Shown one piece after another: positions 1-5,433 of a stretch of DNA of 6,149 nt. The notes beneath the pieces are model-generated. The model was not told the origin of the DNA. It saw only the letters and a list, made by a program, of their open reading frames with translations, and did no database searches. The DNA is taken from contig CATYHY010000087.1 of assembly GCA_958407085.1 (NCBI GenBank), positions 1 through 6,149 of the forward strand. The letters run 5' to 3'. The stretch is from an uncultured Collinsella sp. (GTDB taxonomy: Bacteria > Actinomycetota > Coriobacteriia > Coriobacteriales > Coriobacteriaceae). Made by a program: the position numbers and the translations under genes. Position 1 is the first letter of the stretch, and every line of letters begins with the position of its first letter.

Positions 1-1003
1 AGTCGGGCAGCAGGTCGTCGCACTTCTCCATGATCAGGACGTTGGAGCTGTAGAGTGCCAGACCCTTCTCGTAATCCTTGCTGTACAGATCGAACGGCGC
101 GCGGCCCGGCACAAACAGCAGGGCATCGTACTCGAGCGTGCCCTCGGCATGGAAGCTGATGGTGCGCGCAGGATCGTCAAAGTCGTGGAACGTGGACTTG
201 TAGAACTCGTCGTAGTCCTTCTGCTCGACATCGGAGCTGCGCTTCTTCCAGATCGGTGTCATGGAATTGACGGTCTCGAGCTCCTGGTAGTCCTCGTACT
301 CGGGCTTGTAATCGTCGCCGGCGTCCTCGGGCTTGGGTTTCTGGCGGCTCTTGGACACCATCATCTGAATCGGGTAGCGCACATAGTTGCTGTACTGCTG
401 AATCAGGCTCTTGAGACCCCACTCGGTCAGGAAGCGATCGTAGGTCTCGGCCTCGCCGTCGGCATCGAGCTTCTCGTTCTCGCGCAGCGTCAGGATGACA
501 TCGGTACCGTGCTCGGCGCGCTCACCGTCCTCGATGGTGTAGCCCTCAAGACCGTCGGATTCCCACACATGGGCGACATCCTCGCCATAGGCGCGGCTGA
601 CGACCTTCACATGGCTGGCAACCATAAAGGCAGAGTAGAAGCCCACGCCAAACTGGCCGATGATGTCGACATCGGAGCCCTGCTGCTCGGCGTTCTCGGT
701 CTTAAACTCCTCGGAGCCGGAATGGGCGATGGTGCCCAGATTGCGCTCGAGCTCCTCGGCGGTCATGCCAATGCCGTTATCCGAGATGGTAATGGTGCGG
801 GCGTCTTTATCAAAGGAGACGCGAATGGCCAGGTCGCCCTGGTCGAGCTTGACGCTCGGGTCCTGCAAGCTCTTAAAGTTGAGCTTGTCGACGGCATCGC
901 TCGCGTTGGAGATAAGCTCGCGCAGGAAGATTTCCTTATTGGTGTAGATGGAGTTGATCATGAGGTCGAGCAGTTTTTTGCTCTCGGTCTTAAATTGACG
1001 CAT
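1..1003 (-). CDS. htpG: Molecular chaperone HtpG (Hsp90 family), N-terminal half, 3' end cut by window edge
   Basis: This is the cytosolic bacterial Hsp90, an ATP-driven dimeric chaperone. I translated 334 codons from the ATG at 1003 to the left edge with no stop. The family is usually about 620-650 residues, so roughly half is present. The GHKL ATPase domain fills about residues 1-215. It shows FLRELISNASDA (catalytic Glu29, Mg-binding Asn33), the ATP-lid-side motif DNGIGMT at 75-81, GTIAHSG at 90-96, and the glycine-rich GQFGVGFYSAF at 116-126. A short charged Lys/Asp/Glu linker follows near 220-240. The start of the middle domain is then visible, including the PIWKK and EGTLEYDALLFVPGRAPFDL stretches. 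The start is supported by GAAAGGA at 1016-1010, six bases from the ATG. It is a separate function from the cps genes upstream, and its leader contains a terminator-like hairpin. The identity is secure. Confidence 0.97.
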   Translation of the reverse strand, partial: MRQFKTESKKLLDLMINSIYTNKEIFLRELISNASDAVDKLNFKSLQDPSVKLDQGDLAIRVSFDKDARTITISDNGIGMTAEELERNLGTIAHSGSEEFKTENAEQQGSDVDIIGQFGVGFYSAFMVASHVKVVSRAYGEDVAHVWESDGLEGYTIEDGERAEHGTDVILTLRENEKLDADGEAETYDRFLTEWGLKSLIQQYSNYVRYPIQMMVSKSRQKPKPEDAGDDYKPEYEDYQELETVNSMTPIWKKRSSDVEQKDYDEFYKSTFHDFDDPARTISFHAEGTLEYDALLFVPGRAPFDLYSKDYEKGLALYSSNVLIMEKCDDLLPD

Positions 1004-1009
1004 GTGCAG

Positions 1010-1016
1010 TCCTTTC
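1010..1016 (-). promoter_or_regulatory. Ribosome binding site of htpG
   Basis: GAAAGGA on the minus strand lies six bases from the htpG ATG at 1003. It lies downstream of the terminator-like hairpin at 1058-1034, so any RNA ending at the hairpin would lack it. Confidence 0.75.
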
Positions 1017-1019
1017 GCG

Positions 1020-1061
1020 CTACCCCCGTCCGCAAAAACGGCCCGGTTGCCCGAGCCGCAT
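1020..1061 (-). other. Possible 13-codon leader peptide overlapping the hairpin
   Basis: A short frame runs from an ATG at 1061-1059 to a TAG at 1022-1020, reading MRLGQPGRFCGRG. Six bases before the ATG is AGCAGG, a modest ribosome binding site. The frame covers the whole terminator-like stem, loop and T-run, and stops 16 bases before the htpG ATG. A ribosome translating it would melt the hairpin, which would fit translation-dependent antitermination. Frames this short arise by chance often and no family is recognised, so this is a candidate only. Confidence 0.2.
1034..1058 (-). terminator. Intrinsic terminator-like hairpin in the htpG leader
   Basis: On the minus strand CGGCTCGG (1058-1051) pairs with CCGGGCCG (1046-1039). 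This gives an 8-bp stem with a single G-U wobble, closed by a GCAA tetraloop of the stable GNRA class. Five Ts (1038-1034) follow directly. The plus strand has no T-run on its side, so the signal points only toward htpG. It sits 31 bases before the htpG ATG. It could be an attenuator in the htpG leader, the end of a short leader RNA, or a terminator of the acetyltransferase transcript. The last reading is awkward, because only 30 bases would then remain for an htpG promoter. Confidence 0.7.
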
Positions 1062-1089
1062 CGCAGACCTGCTATGTTCAGACTTAGAT

Positions 1090-1095
1090 TTTATA
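1090..1095 (-). promoter_or_regulatory. Alternative -10 element for htpG, TATAAA
   Basis: TATAAA on the minus strand matches the -10 consensus at five of six positions and lies in the most AT-rich part of the gap. The hexamer 17 bases upstream is TGTATA, a poor -35, so an activator or an alternative sigma factor would be needed. Transcription from here would start near 1083, still upstream of the hairpin. Confidence 0.3.
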
Positions 1096-1132
1096 ACCCA
1101 ATAGCGCGCATATATACATACGGAATCGAAAA

Positions 1133-1162
1133 ACTGTATGTCCGAGCGCTCCAATGCGTCAA
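1133..1162 (-). promoter_or_regulatory. Candidate sigma70-type promoter for htpG (upstream)
   Basis: On the minus strand TTGACG (1162-1157, five of six matches to the -35 consensus) is followed after 18 bases by TACAGT (1138-1133, four of six matches). The predicted start would be near 1126, giving a leader of about 120 bases that includes the hairpin. I saw no CIRCE element and no HspR-type HAIR repeat in the gap. Confidence 0.35.
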
Positions 1163-1167
1163 TTGCC

Positions 1168-1206
1168 AAGGAGTGTCCCCAGCTGCCGGCAGAAAAGGAA
1201 CGTCCC
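1168..1206. repeat. Paired direct repeat AAGGANNGTCCC around a 10-bp palindrome
   Basis: On the plus strand AAGGAGTGTCCC (1168-1179) and AAGGAACGTCCC (1195-1206) match at 10 of 12 positions. Between them lies the perfect palindrome CTGCCGGCAG (1183-1192). The second copy runs into the acetyltransferase stop codon at 1206-1208. The arrangement resembles a small dispersed intergenic repeat or a protein-binding array. Its function is unknown and other genomic copies cannot be seen from here. Confidence 0.45.
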
Positions 1207-1706
1207 TATCTGCCATCTACGCGCTTGGCCATCCAGACATGGGGCTGGCCCTCGTCTTCGTAATCTACCGGGGCAATTTGCGTGTAGCCCGCCTTTACAT
1301 AGAGCGGCAGCACGTATTCCTGCGCATGCAGCTTAATAAGCTTGGCGCCGGCATCGCGTGCACACGAAGCACTGGTCTCCACGATCGCACTCGCCAGTCC
1401 GCGACGACGCATAGCCGGCAGCACGGCGACGCGCCCCATAATGTAGGTCTCCCCCGCCGCAACGCCTTCGTCCATGTCGCATGCCGGCAACACCGGGGCC
1501 TCTGCGTCAGCCACGCGCTCAAGCTCTTCGGGAAACACGCGCGAGCAACCGGCAAGCTCGCCGTCTACATAGAGCGTCACATGAATGCAGTTTGGATCCT
1601 CGTCGATAGCGTCGAACTCATTCTCGTAGCCCTGCTCGTCCATAAAAACGACGCGGCGCACCAACGCCGCGTCATCAAAGCATCCCGTCTTAAGTTGGAT
1701 ATCCAT
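1206..1706 (-). CDS. GNAT-family N-acetyltransferase (ElaA/YjcF-like)
   Basis: This is a 166-residue single-domain GNAT enzyme, expected to move an acetyl group from acetyl-CoA to an unknown amine in the cytoplasm. The N-terminal part has the ElaA/YjcF pattern: VRRVVFMDEQGY (16-27), then an acidic EFDAIDED stretch and IHVTLYVDGELAGCSRVF (41-58). The acetyl-CoA loop is GRVAVLPAMRRRGLAS at 91-106. Further on are KLHAQEYVLPLYVKAGY (125-141) and a C-terminal GQPHVWM (153-159), also typical of this group. I chose the ATG at 1706 because GAAAGGG lies five bases upstream. A TTG at 1724 would add six residues but has no comparable site. The gene begins 39 bases after the cpsB stop with no terminator between, so it may be read through from the cps genes. 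The substrate cannot be told. Confidence 0.88.
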   Translation of the reverse strand: MDIQLKTGCFDDAALVRRVVFMDEQGYENEFDAIDEDPNCIHVTLYVDGELAGCSRVFPEELERVADAEAPVLPACDMDEGVAAGETYIMGRVAVLPAMRRRGLASAIVETSASCARDAGAKLIKLHAQEYVLPLYVKAGYTQIAPVDYEDEGQPHVWMAKRVDGR

Positions 1707-1711
1707 GGCTG

Positions 1712-1718
1712 CCCTTTC
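1712..1718 (-). promoter_or_regulatory. Ribosome binding site deciding the acetyltransferase start
   Basis: GAAAGGG on the minus strand is five bases from the ATG at 1706. It lies inside the extra N-terminus that a TTG start at 1724 would give, so it favours the shorter protein. Confidence 0.65.
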
Positions 1719-1745
1719 ATTCAATGCGAACGTTAGGGACAGATT

Positions 1746-2396
1746 TTAGCGAAAATGAGCTCCGCGTACGCTAAACTTCGCGCGAGCCTTCGCCAGGCAG
1801 TCGTAATGACCCACGTTATGGGCATCGCTCGCGATGAAGCTGTACAGGTTCTGATCGAACAGGCGCTGTGCTGGCTTTTTCTCGCGACCAAAGCGACCGC
1901 CGGCAATAAAGTCCGCCGAAGCCTGCAGCTTGCAGCCCATATCGACCAGACGCTCCGCCACGCTTACATCCTTTTGAACCGCACGATAGCGCTCAGGATG
2001 AGCGATGATCACCTGGTAGCCACGGCACTGCAAATCGTAAATCGTGTTCTCGTACTCTCTAAACGCATACGCATCGGCATGCGTCGAAAGTTCGAGCAGA
2101 AACTCGTTGGTCCCATCGAAATGCAAGTGCTCCGCGGCATCGATACCAAGCTCAACGAGCTTTCGATGGTTGACCTCGAAGCCCATCTGGAGCGGAAAAC
2201 CGTCAGCGTTATCACGCAGCAGCTCAAAGGCATCCCACATCTTGTCGTAATCAAAATAGGGATCACGGCAGTGAGGAGTGCAAACGATTCTGGTTACACC
2301 GGCCCGCTTGGCAGCCTCGAGCATCGCCAAGCTCTCATCGAGATCGGCGGCGCCGTCGTCTACACCCGGCAAGATATGGCAATGAATGTCACGCAT
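1746..2396 (-). CDS. cpsB: PHP-type tyrosine-protein phosphatase of capsule/exopolysaccharide control (CpsB/YwqE/Wzh family)
   Basis: This 216-residue metal-dependent phosphatase of the PHP superfamily is expected to dephosphorylate the Tyr cluster of CpsD and perhaps sugar-transferase targets. The metal-ligand motifs appear in order: DIHCHILPGVDDG (3-15, His5 and His7), CTPH (39-42, His42), GFE (72-74), HPERY (133-137, His133) and SDAH (190-193, Asp191 and His193). The usual family length is about 240-255. This protein ends only 23 residues after SDAH and so lacks the C-terminal helix with an NP-containing motif seen in streptococcal CpsB. Only 39 bases separate its stop from the next gene, leaving no room for a lost tail in another frame. 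The ATG is 17 bases after the cpsD stop, with a weak AAGG site seven bases upstream. Family and pathway are firm; activity of the short form is inferred from the intact metal ligands. Confidence 0.93.
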   Translation of the reverse strand: MRDIHCHILPGVDDGAADLDESLAMLEAAKRAGVTRIVCTPHCRDPYFDYDKMWDAFELLRDNADGFPLQMGFEVNHRKLVELGIDAAEHLHFDGTNEFLLELSTHADAYAFREYENTIYDLQCRGYQVIIAHPERYRAVQKDVSVAERLVDMGCKLQASADFIAGGRFGREKKPAQRLFDQNLYSFIASDAHNVGHYDCLAKARAKFSVRGAHFR

Positions 2397-2413
2397 AGGT
2401 CAGCCTTAATCAA

Positions 2414-3151
2414 CTAAACGTTTGCTCGGTTGGTGAAGATGCCCTTTTTGGAAGTCCCCTGATCGTCGGAGCCCTTCTTAACCTTCTTACCGTCCTTGGT
2501 GTAGTAGGAGTAGTAGTACTCGCTGGTCTCGGTCTCGCAGTAGTTCATAACGGTACCGATGAGCTTGACCTTCTCGGACTTCTTAAGCTGACCGATGGCG
2601 TTGAGCGCCTCCTCGCGCTTGGTGAAGTCCTCGCGCACCACGAACAGCGTGCCGTCGGTCAGGCTGGCAATCTCGGCAGCATCGATGAAGGTGCCGACCG
2701 GGGGAGCGTCGAAGATGACGTACTGGAACTTAGCAGACAGTGCCTTTACCAGCTTGGCAAAGCGGTGAGAGACGATGATGTCGGCAGGATTGGGAATATG
2801 CGGCTCGGCATCAAGGAAGTAGAAGTTCTTCTGACCCGTCTCGACAATTGCCTGGTCAATGGAGATCTGCTCGGAAAGAACCGCATAGAGTCCGCCGCGC
2901 GAACGAACGCCGAGCATATCGGAAAGGGACCTGCGGCGCATGTCGGCCTCAACCAGGAGCACGGACTTGCCACTCGTGGCAATTGCCTGAGCAAGGTTAA
3001 TGGAAACCGTAGACTTGCCCTCGTTGGGAATCGAGGAGGTAACGGTGATGGTGCGAATGGGGTCGTCCACGCTCGCAAAGCGGATGTTGGCCAGAAGGGT
3101 CTTGGCGGCATTCTGTACAACGAGCTTATCGGTGTTCTTTGCCTTAGCCAT
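2414..3151 (-). CDS. cpsD: Bacterial tyrosine kinase of polysaccharide synthesis control (CpsD/YwqD/Wze family)
   Basis: This 245-residue cytoplasmic BY-kinase autophosphorylates on C-terminal tyrosines when bound to the membrane adaptor CpsC, and so tunes polysaccharide length and export. Walker A is SSIPNEGKST (39-48), with Asn43 where Gly is most common. Walker A' is LLVEADMRRRS (65-75), with Glu68 where Asp is usual. Walker B is VIFDAPPVG (145-153). An IRT at 32-34 precedes the first core strand, as in relatives. The Tyr cluster EYYYSYY covers 211-217 (Tyr212, 213, 214, 216, 217). A Lys-rich 28-residue tail follows, longer than in many relatives. The ATG sits two bases after the cpsC stop, and its AAAGGTGG site lies inside the last cpsC codons, indicating translational coupling. 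Confidence 0.95.
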   Translation of the reverse strand: MAKAKNTDKLVVQNAAKTLLANIRFASVDDPIRTITVTSSIPNEGKSTVSINLAQAIATSGKSVLLVEADMRRRSLSDMLGVRSRGGLYAVLSEQISIDQAIVETGQKNFYFLDAEPHIPNPADIIVSHRFAKLVKALSAKFQYVIFDAPPVGTFIDAAEIASLTDGTLFVVREDFTKREEALNAIGQLKKSEKVKLIGTVMNYCETETSEYYYSYYTKDGKKVKKGSDDQGTSKKGIFTNRANV

Positions 3152-3153
3152 GC

Positions 3154-3810
3154 CTATTTACCACCTTTCATAGCCGGAATTCGGCCAACAACGGGAATGC
3201 CCAGGAGCTCTTCTGCCTCTTCGGCACCGCGGATGCGGGTGTTGAGCATGTCTGCCAAAACGACATAGGCAACTGCGATAAAGATGCCCGCGAGGAACGC
3301 GACAGCAACGTACAGCATACGCTTGGGGCCGCTGGGGGCTTCGGGGGTCTTAGCCTCGTCGATAACGTTGATGCTCTGGGCAGCGCCGACGTTCTGAGCG
3401 ACCGTACTCACCGAGCTAGCTATGGCCTTTGCGACCTTAGCCGTCTCCTTGGCATCGGTGCCGGTAACCGAAAGCGTAATGACACGCGTGGTGGTCTCGG
3501 AGGAAACAGACACCTTGTAGTCATCCAGATCGGTGAGGCCCAGTTCATTGGCTGCGCCGCTCTTAACGCTATCGCTATCCAGCAGCGTGGCGATATCGTT
3601 GGAAAGCATCTGACTCGCCGAGAGATCGTTGTAGCTCATCTGACCGCTATCGTCGGTCTTGGCGAGAATGTACATGCTCGTCGTCGCGGTATAGGTGTTG
3701 TCCATCGCAACGAAGGACACGATGCCCATGGCGATCGCGCAGACCACCGGAAGGGTGATGACCAGCTGAAGGTGCTTCTTCAGCAGCTGGAACAGTTCGA
3801 GAAGGGTCAT
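3154..3810 (-). CDS. cpsC: Wzz-type chain-length and kinase-activator membrane protein (CpsC/YwqC family)
   Basis: This 218-residue polysaccharide co-polymerase is the membrane adaptor for the CpsD kinase. TM1 covers about residues 15-36, close to the N-terminus, after a short amphipathic LLELFQLLKKHLQL stretch. An external domain of about 125 residues follows, opening with TYTATTSMYILAK (39-51). A Pro-rich APSGPK (158-163) leads into TM2 at about 166-186. The 30-residue cytoplasmic tail ends in LLGIPVVGRIP, the segment that in Gram-positive relatives contacts and activates the cognate kinase. The kinase domain is not fused, so this is the split Gram-positive architecture. The ATG has AAAGG eight bases upstream. 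It heads the cpsC-cpsD-cpsB run, and the promoter should lie in the 195 bases before it. Confidence 0.94.
   Translation of the reverse strand: MTLLELFQLLKKHLQLVITLPVVCAIAMGIVSFVAMDNTYTATTSMYILAKTDDSGQMSYNDLSASQMLSNDIATLLDSDSVKSGAANELGLTDLDDYKVSVSSETTTRVITLSVTGTDAKETAKVAKAIASSVSTVAQNVGAAQSINVIDEAKTPEAPSGPKRMLYVAVAFLAGIFIAVAYVVLADMLNTRIRGAEEAEELLGIPVVGRIPAMKGGK
3161..3168 (-). promoter_or_regulatory. cpsD ribosome binding site inside the cpsC 3' end
   Basis: AAAGGTGG on the minus strand encodes the final Lys-Gly-Gly codons of CpsC and also sits nine bases from the cpsD ATG at 3151. Termination of CpsC at 3156-3154 places ribosomes directly on the cpsD start, which would favour matched amounts of the two partners. 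Confidence 0.7.
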
Positions 3811-3902
3811 GCAGCTTGCCTTTCATTTCCCCAGTTCGGATTGACAAAACTGTCCGTATGTTATCGCATCTTTTTACCGAGACCAAACTCTATACATAAG
3901 AA

Positions 3903-3916
3903 ACAGGCTCTCCTGT
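3903..3916. promoter_or_regulatory. Small dyad ACAGG-N4-CCTGT, possible operator
   Basis: ACAGG (3903-3907) and CCTGT (3912-3916) form a perfect 5-base inverted repeat over a 4-base spacer. It overlaps the candidate TTTACA -35 of the cps promoter, where a bound regulator would interfere. The arms are short, so chance is a real alternative. Confidence 0.25.
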
Positions 3917-3929
3917 AAAAATGTCGGAA

Positions 3930-3945
3930 GCAATCGTAAAATTGC
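3930..3945. repeat. Small dyad GCAAT-N6-ATTGC
   Basis: GCAAT (3930-3934) and ATTGC (3941-3945) are perfect 5-base inverted arms. The dyad lies just upstream of the candidate cps promoter and just downstream of the kinase hairpin. It could be an activator site or part of the termination region. No factor can be named. Confidence 0.25.
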
Positions 3946-3951
3946 ACAACA

Positions 3952-3980
3952 ACGCCGCACCCGAAAGTCAAATGCGGCGT
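3952..3980 (-). terminator. Likely terminator hairpin after the histidine kinase gene
   Basis: On the minus strand ACGCCGCA (3980-3973) pairs perfectly with TGCGGCGT (3959-3952) across a 13-base loop, beginning 25 bases past the kinase stop at 4006. The tail is TGTTGTGC and then AATTTT, only moderately T-rich, so termination may be partial. It separates the two-component genes from the cps genes. Confidence 0.5.
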
Positions 3981-4005
3981 CTACATCAATATCTATGTTG
4001 TATCG

Positions 4006-5430
4006 CTATGCGAATGGCTCGTCCTGCTGTATGGGAAACGTCACCGTAATGGTGGTTCCCACGCCCAACTCGCTCGACAGATCGAGCGTGGCGTGATGAT
4101 ACAGGGCCGCATGCTTGACAATGGCAAGCCCCAGACCGGTTCCGCCGCGTGCCTTGGACCTACTCTTGTCCACGCGATAGAACCGCTCAAATACCTTGCC
4201 CTGTTCTTCAGGCGCGATACCGATTCCCGTGTCGGCGACCGCAAGGAACGGATGGCCTTCGTCGTTGGTGCCGCACTGCAGCGTAACCGTACCGCCGGGT
4301 CGATTGTAGCGGATGGCGTTGCTTGCCAGATTATAGATGAGCTCGTCAATCAAGCGCGACACGCCCTCGATGACCACAGGCTTGGTCTCATGACTTATCG
4401 TCACATTCGCCTGACGGGCGACCTGTTCAAGACGCTGCTCGACCGCGTAGATGGCACGCGAGAGCTCAATAGGCTCCGTGGACCCAATGGGCACCGCCTC
4501 GCCCTCAGCTGCACGCTCGGCCTCGTCCAAGTTAGACAGCGTAAGGATATCGTTGACAAGCGCTGCCAAGCGGCCCGCCTCACGATAGATGCGACCGCCA
4601 AAGTTGCGCAGGTCGCCCTCGCCCTCGACCATGCCGTTTGCGATGAGCTCGGCATAGCCCGAAATCGCCGTAAGCGGCGTCTTGAGCTCATGGGTGATAT
4701 TCGCCGTGAACTCGCGGCGCATACGGTCGTTGTCCGCTAGCACCGCCATTTGGCGCTTGAGTTCCTGGCGCTGCGACTCGATACGCTCAAGCATGGGGAC
4801 CATCTCGGCATAGGCGTGCTCATAGCTACGGCGTGGGTGGTCCAAATCCACCTCTTGCAACGGCGCGATGATGGCACGGGACTCGCGGCGCGCCATAAAA
4901 AACGAGAGTACCGCACCCGCTGCTGCGATAAGCAGCATCGGCGCCACCATCGACAGCAAAATCGCCGCAACGCCAGGCTGGGCCTGCGCCAAGCGGACAA
5001 CCTGGCCGTTATCAAGGGCGACGGCGCGATACAGCATAATCTCGTCGAGCGTAGAGCTTGCGCGCTCCGCGGAACCCAAACCACTCTCAAAGGCCTCGAT
5101 GACCTCGGGGCGATCGCCATGGTTGGGCAGTGTGGAAGGCGACGCCTCGTTGTCGTAGGCAACCGATCCATCCTTGTTAATCAGCGTGATGCGCAAGTCC
5201 TCGCGATCGAGACTACGCAAGAACGGGATGGGCTCCTGCTGTTCGTCGAGAGCGGCAGCAATGAGCTCGGTTTCCTGCGCCAGATTGGCACTCGTGGCAT
5301 CCGCCAAGGTGTTTTGCACAAAGAACGCACCCAGCACCGTAAACGCCACGATAACCGCCATGGCGCAGACAAAGATCGTCACAAAAACGCGGTGCGACAG
5401 CGTATGTTTTCCCTGGGGGGCGAAGACCAC
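4006..5430 (-). CDS. PhoR-like sensor histidine kinase
   Basis: This 474-residue membrane kinase is the partner of the response regulator just upstream. TM1 spans about 14-38. An external sensor of about 115 residues carries the PhoR-type pattern LRITLINKDGSVAYDN (79-94), NHGDRPEV (103-110) and a Tyr-containing strand near 131-140. TM2 spans about 156-178. The linker has PLQEVDLDHPRRSYEHAYAE (190-209), a degenerate HAMP-like stretch as in Gram-positive PhoR, followed by a coiled coil. The H box is FTANITHELKTPLTAISGY with phospho-acceptor His247. The ATPase domain shows the N box LIYNLASNAIRYN (364-376), G1 ADTGIGI (399-405), F box FERFYRVDKSRS (414-425) and G2 GGTGLGLAIVKH (429-440). The start is GTG, four bases below the regulator stop, set by GGAGGAG. 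Phosphate sensing is inferred from sensor similarity only. Confidence 0.93.
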   Translation of the reverse strand: MVFAPQGKHTLSHRVFVTIFVCAMAVIVAFTVLGAFFVQNTLADATSANLAQETELIAAALDEQQEPIPFLRSLDREDLRITLINKDGSVAYDNEASPSTLPNHGDRPEVIEAFESGLGSAERASSTLDEIMLYRAVALDNGQVVRLAQAQPGVAAILLSMVAPMLLIAAAGAVLSFFMARRESRAIIAPLQEVDLDHPRRSYEHAYAEMVPMLERIESQRQELKRQMAVLADNDRMRREFTANITHELKTPLTAISGYAELIANGMVEGEGDLRNFGGRIYREAGRLAALVNDILTLSNLDEAERAAEGEAVPIGSTEPIELSRAIYAVEQRLEQVARQANVTISHETKPVVIEGVSRLIDELIYNLASNAIRYNRPGGTVTLQCGTNDEGHPFLAVADTGIGIAPEEQGKVFERFYRVDKSRSKARGGTGLGLAIVKHAALYHHATLDLSSELGVGTTITVTFPIQQDEPFA

Positions 5431-5433
5431 GGG

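Larger units (their letters stand above)
3811..3950 (-). promoter_or_regulatory. Probable cps promoter region
   Basis: This AT-rich stretch directly precedes cpsC. Two minus-strand candidates are visible. One has TTTACA (3919-3914) with TATAGA (3894-3889) at a long 19-base spacing, or TGTATA at 17. The other is a TTGGTC then 17 bases then TAACAT further downstream. Neither is strong. I saw no recognisable Pho box or other named operator. Confidence 0.35.

Noticed and set aside
149..1087. Long plus-strand open frame of 312 codons.
   Set aside because: It is antisense to htpG, whose motifs are unmistakable. The frame is rich in Val/Leu/Gly, as expected from the reverse complement of a GC-biased gene, and has no recognisable domain.
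1183..1192. CTGCCGGCAG palindrome as the acetyltransferase terminator.
   Set aside because: With no spare bases for a loop only a three-pair stem could form, and no T-run follows directly.
1707..1724. TTG start adding six residues to the acetyltransferase.
   Set aside because: The GAAAGGG site lies inside that extension and five bases before the ATG at 1706, which fits the shorter protein.
1707..1790. Frameshift at the 3' end of cpsB.
   Set aside because: Other frames here give no family-like continuation before the next gene, and only 39 bases separate the two genes.
1755..2417. Plus-strand open frame of 220 codons.
   Set aside because: It mirrors cpsB, which carries all PHP metal-ligand motifs on the other strand. 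No motif is visible in the mirror frame.
3841..3846. Perfect TTGACA on the plus strand.
   Set aside because: No acceptable -10 lies 16-18 bases downstream, and there is no plus-strand gene for it to serve.
3811..4005. Pho box upstream of cpsC as a target of the PhoB-like regulator.
   Set aside because: I looked for spaced TTWACA or CTGTCAT-type direct repeats and for GTTCACC-type repeats and found no convincing pair.
4093..4740. Plus-strand open frame of 215 codons.
   Set aside because: It is antisense to the kinase catalytic region; the H, N, G1, F and G2 boxes on the minus strand settle the matter.
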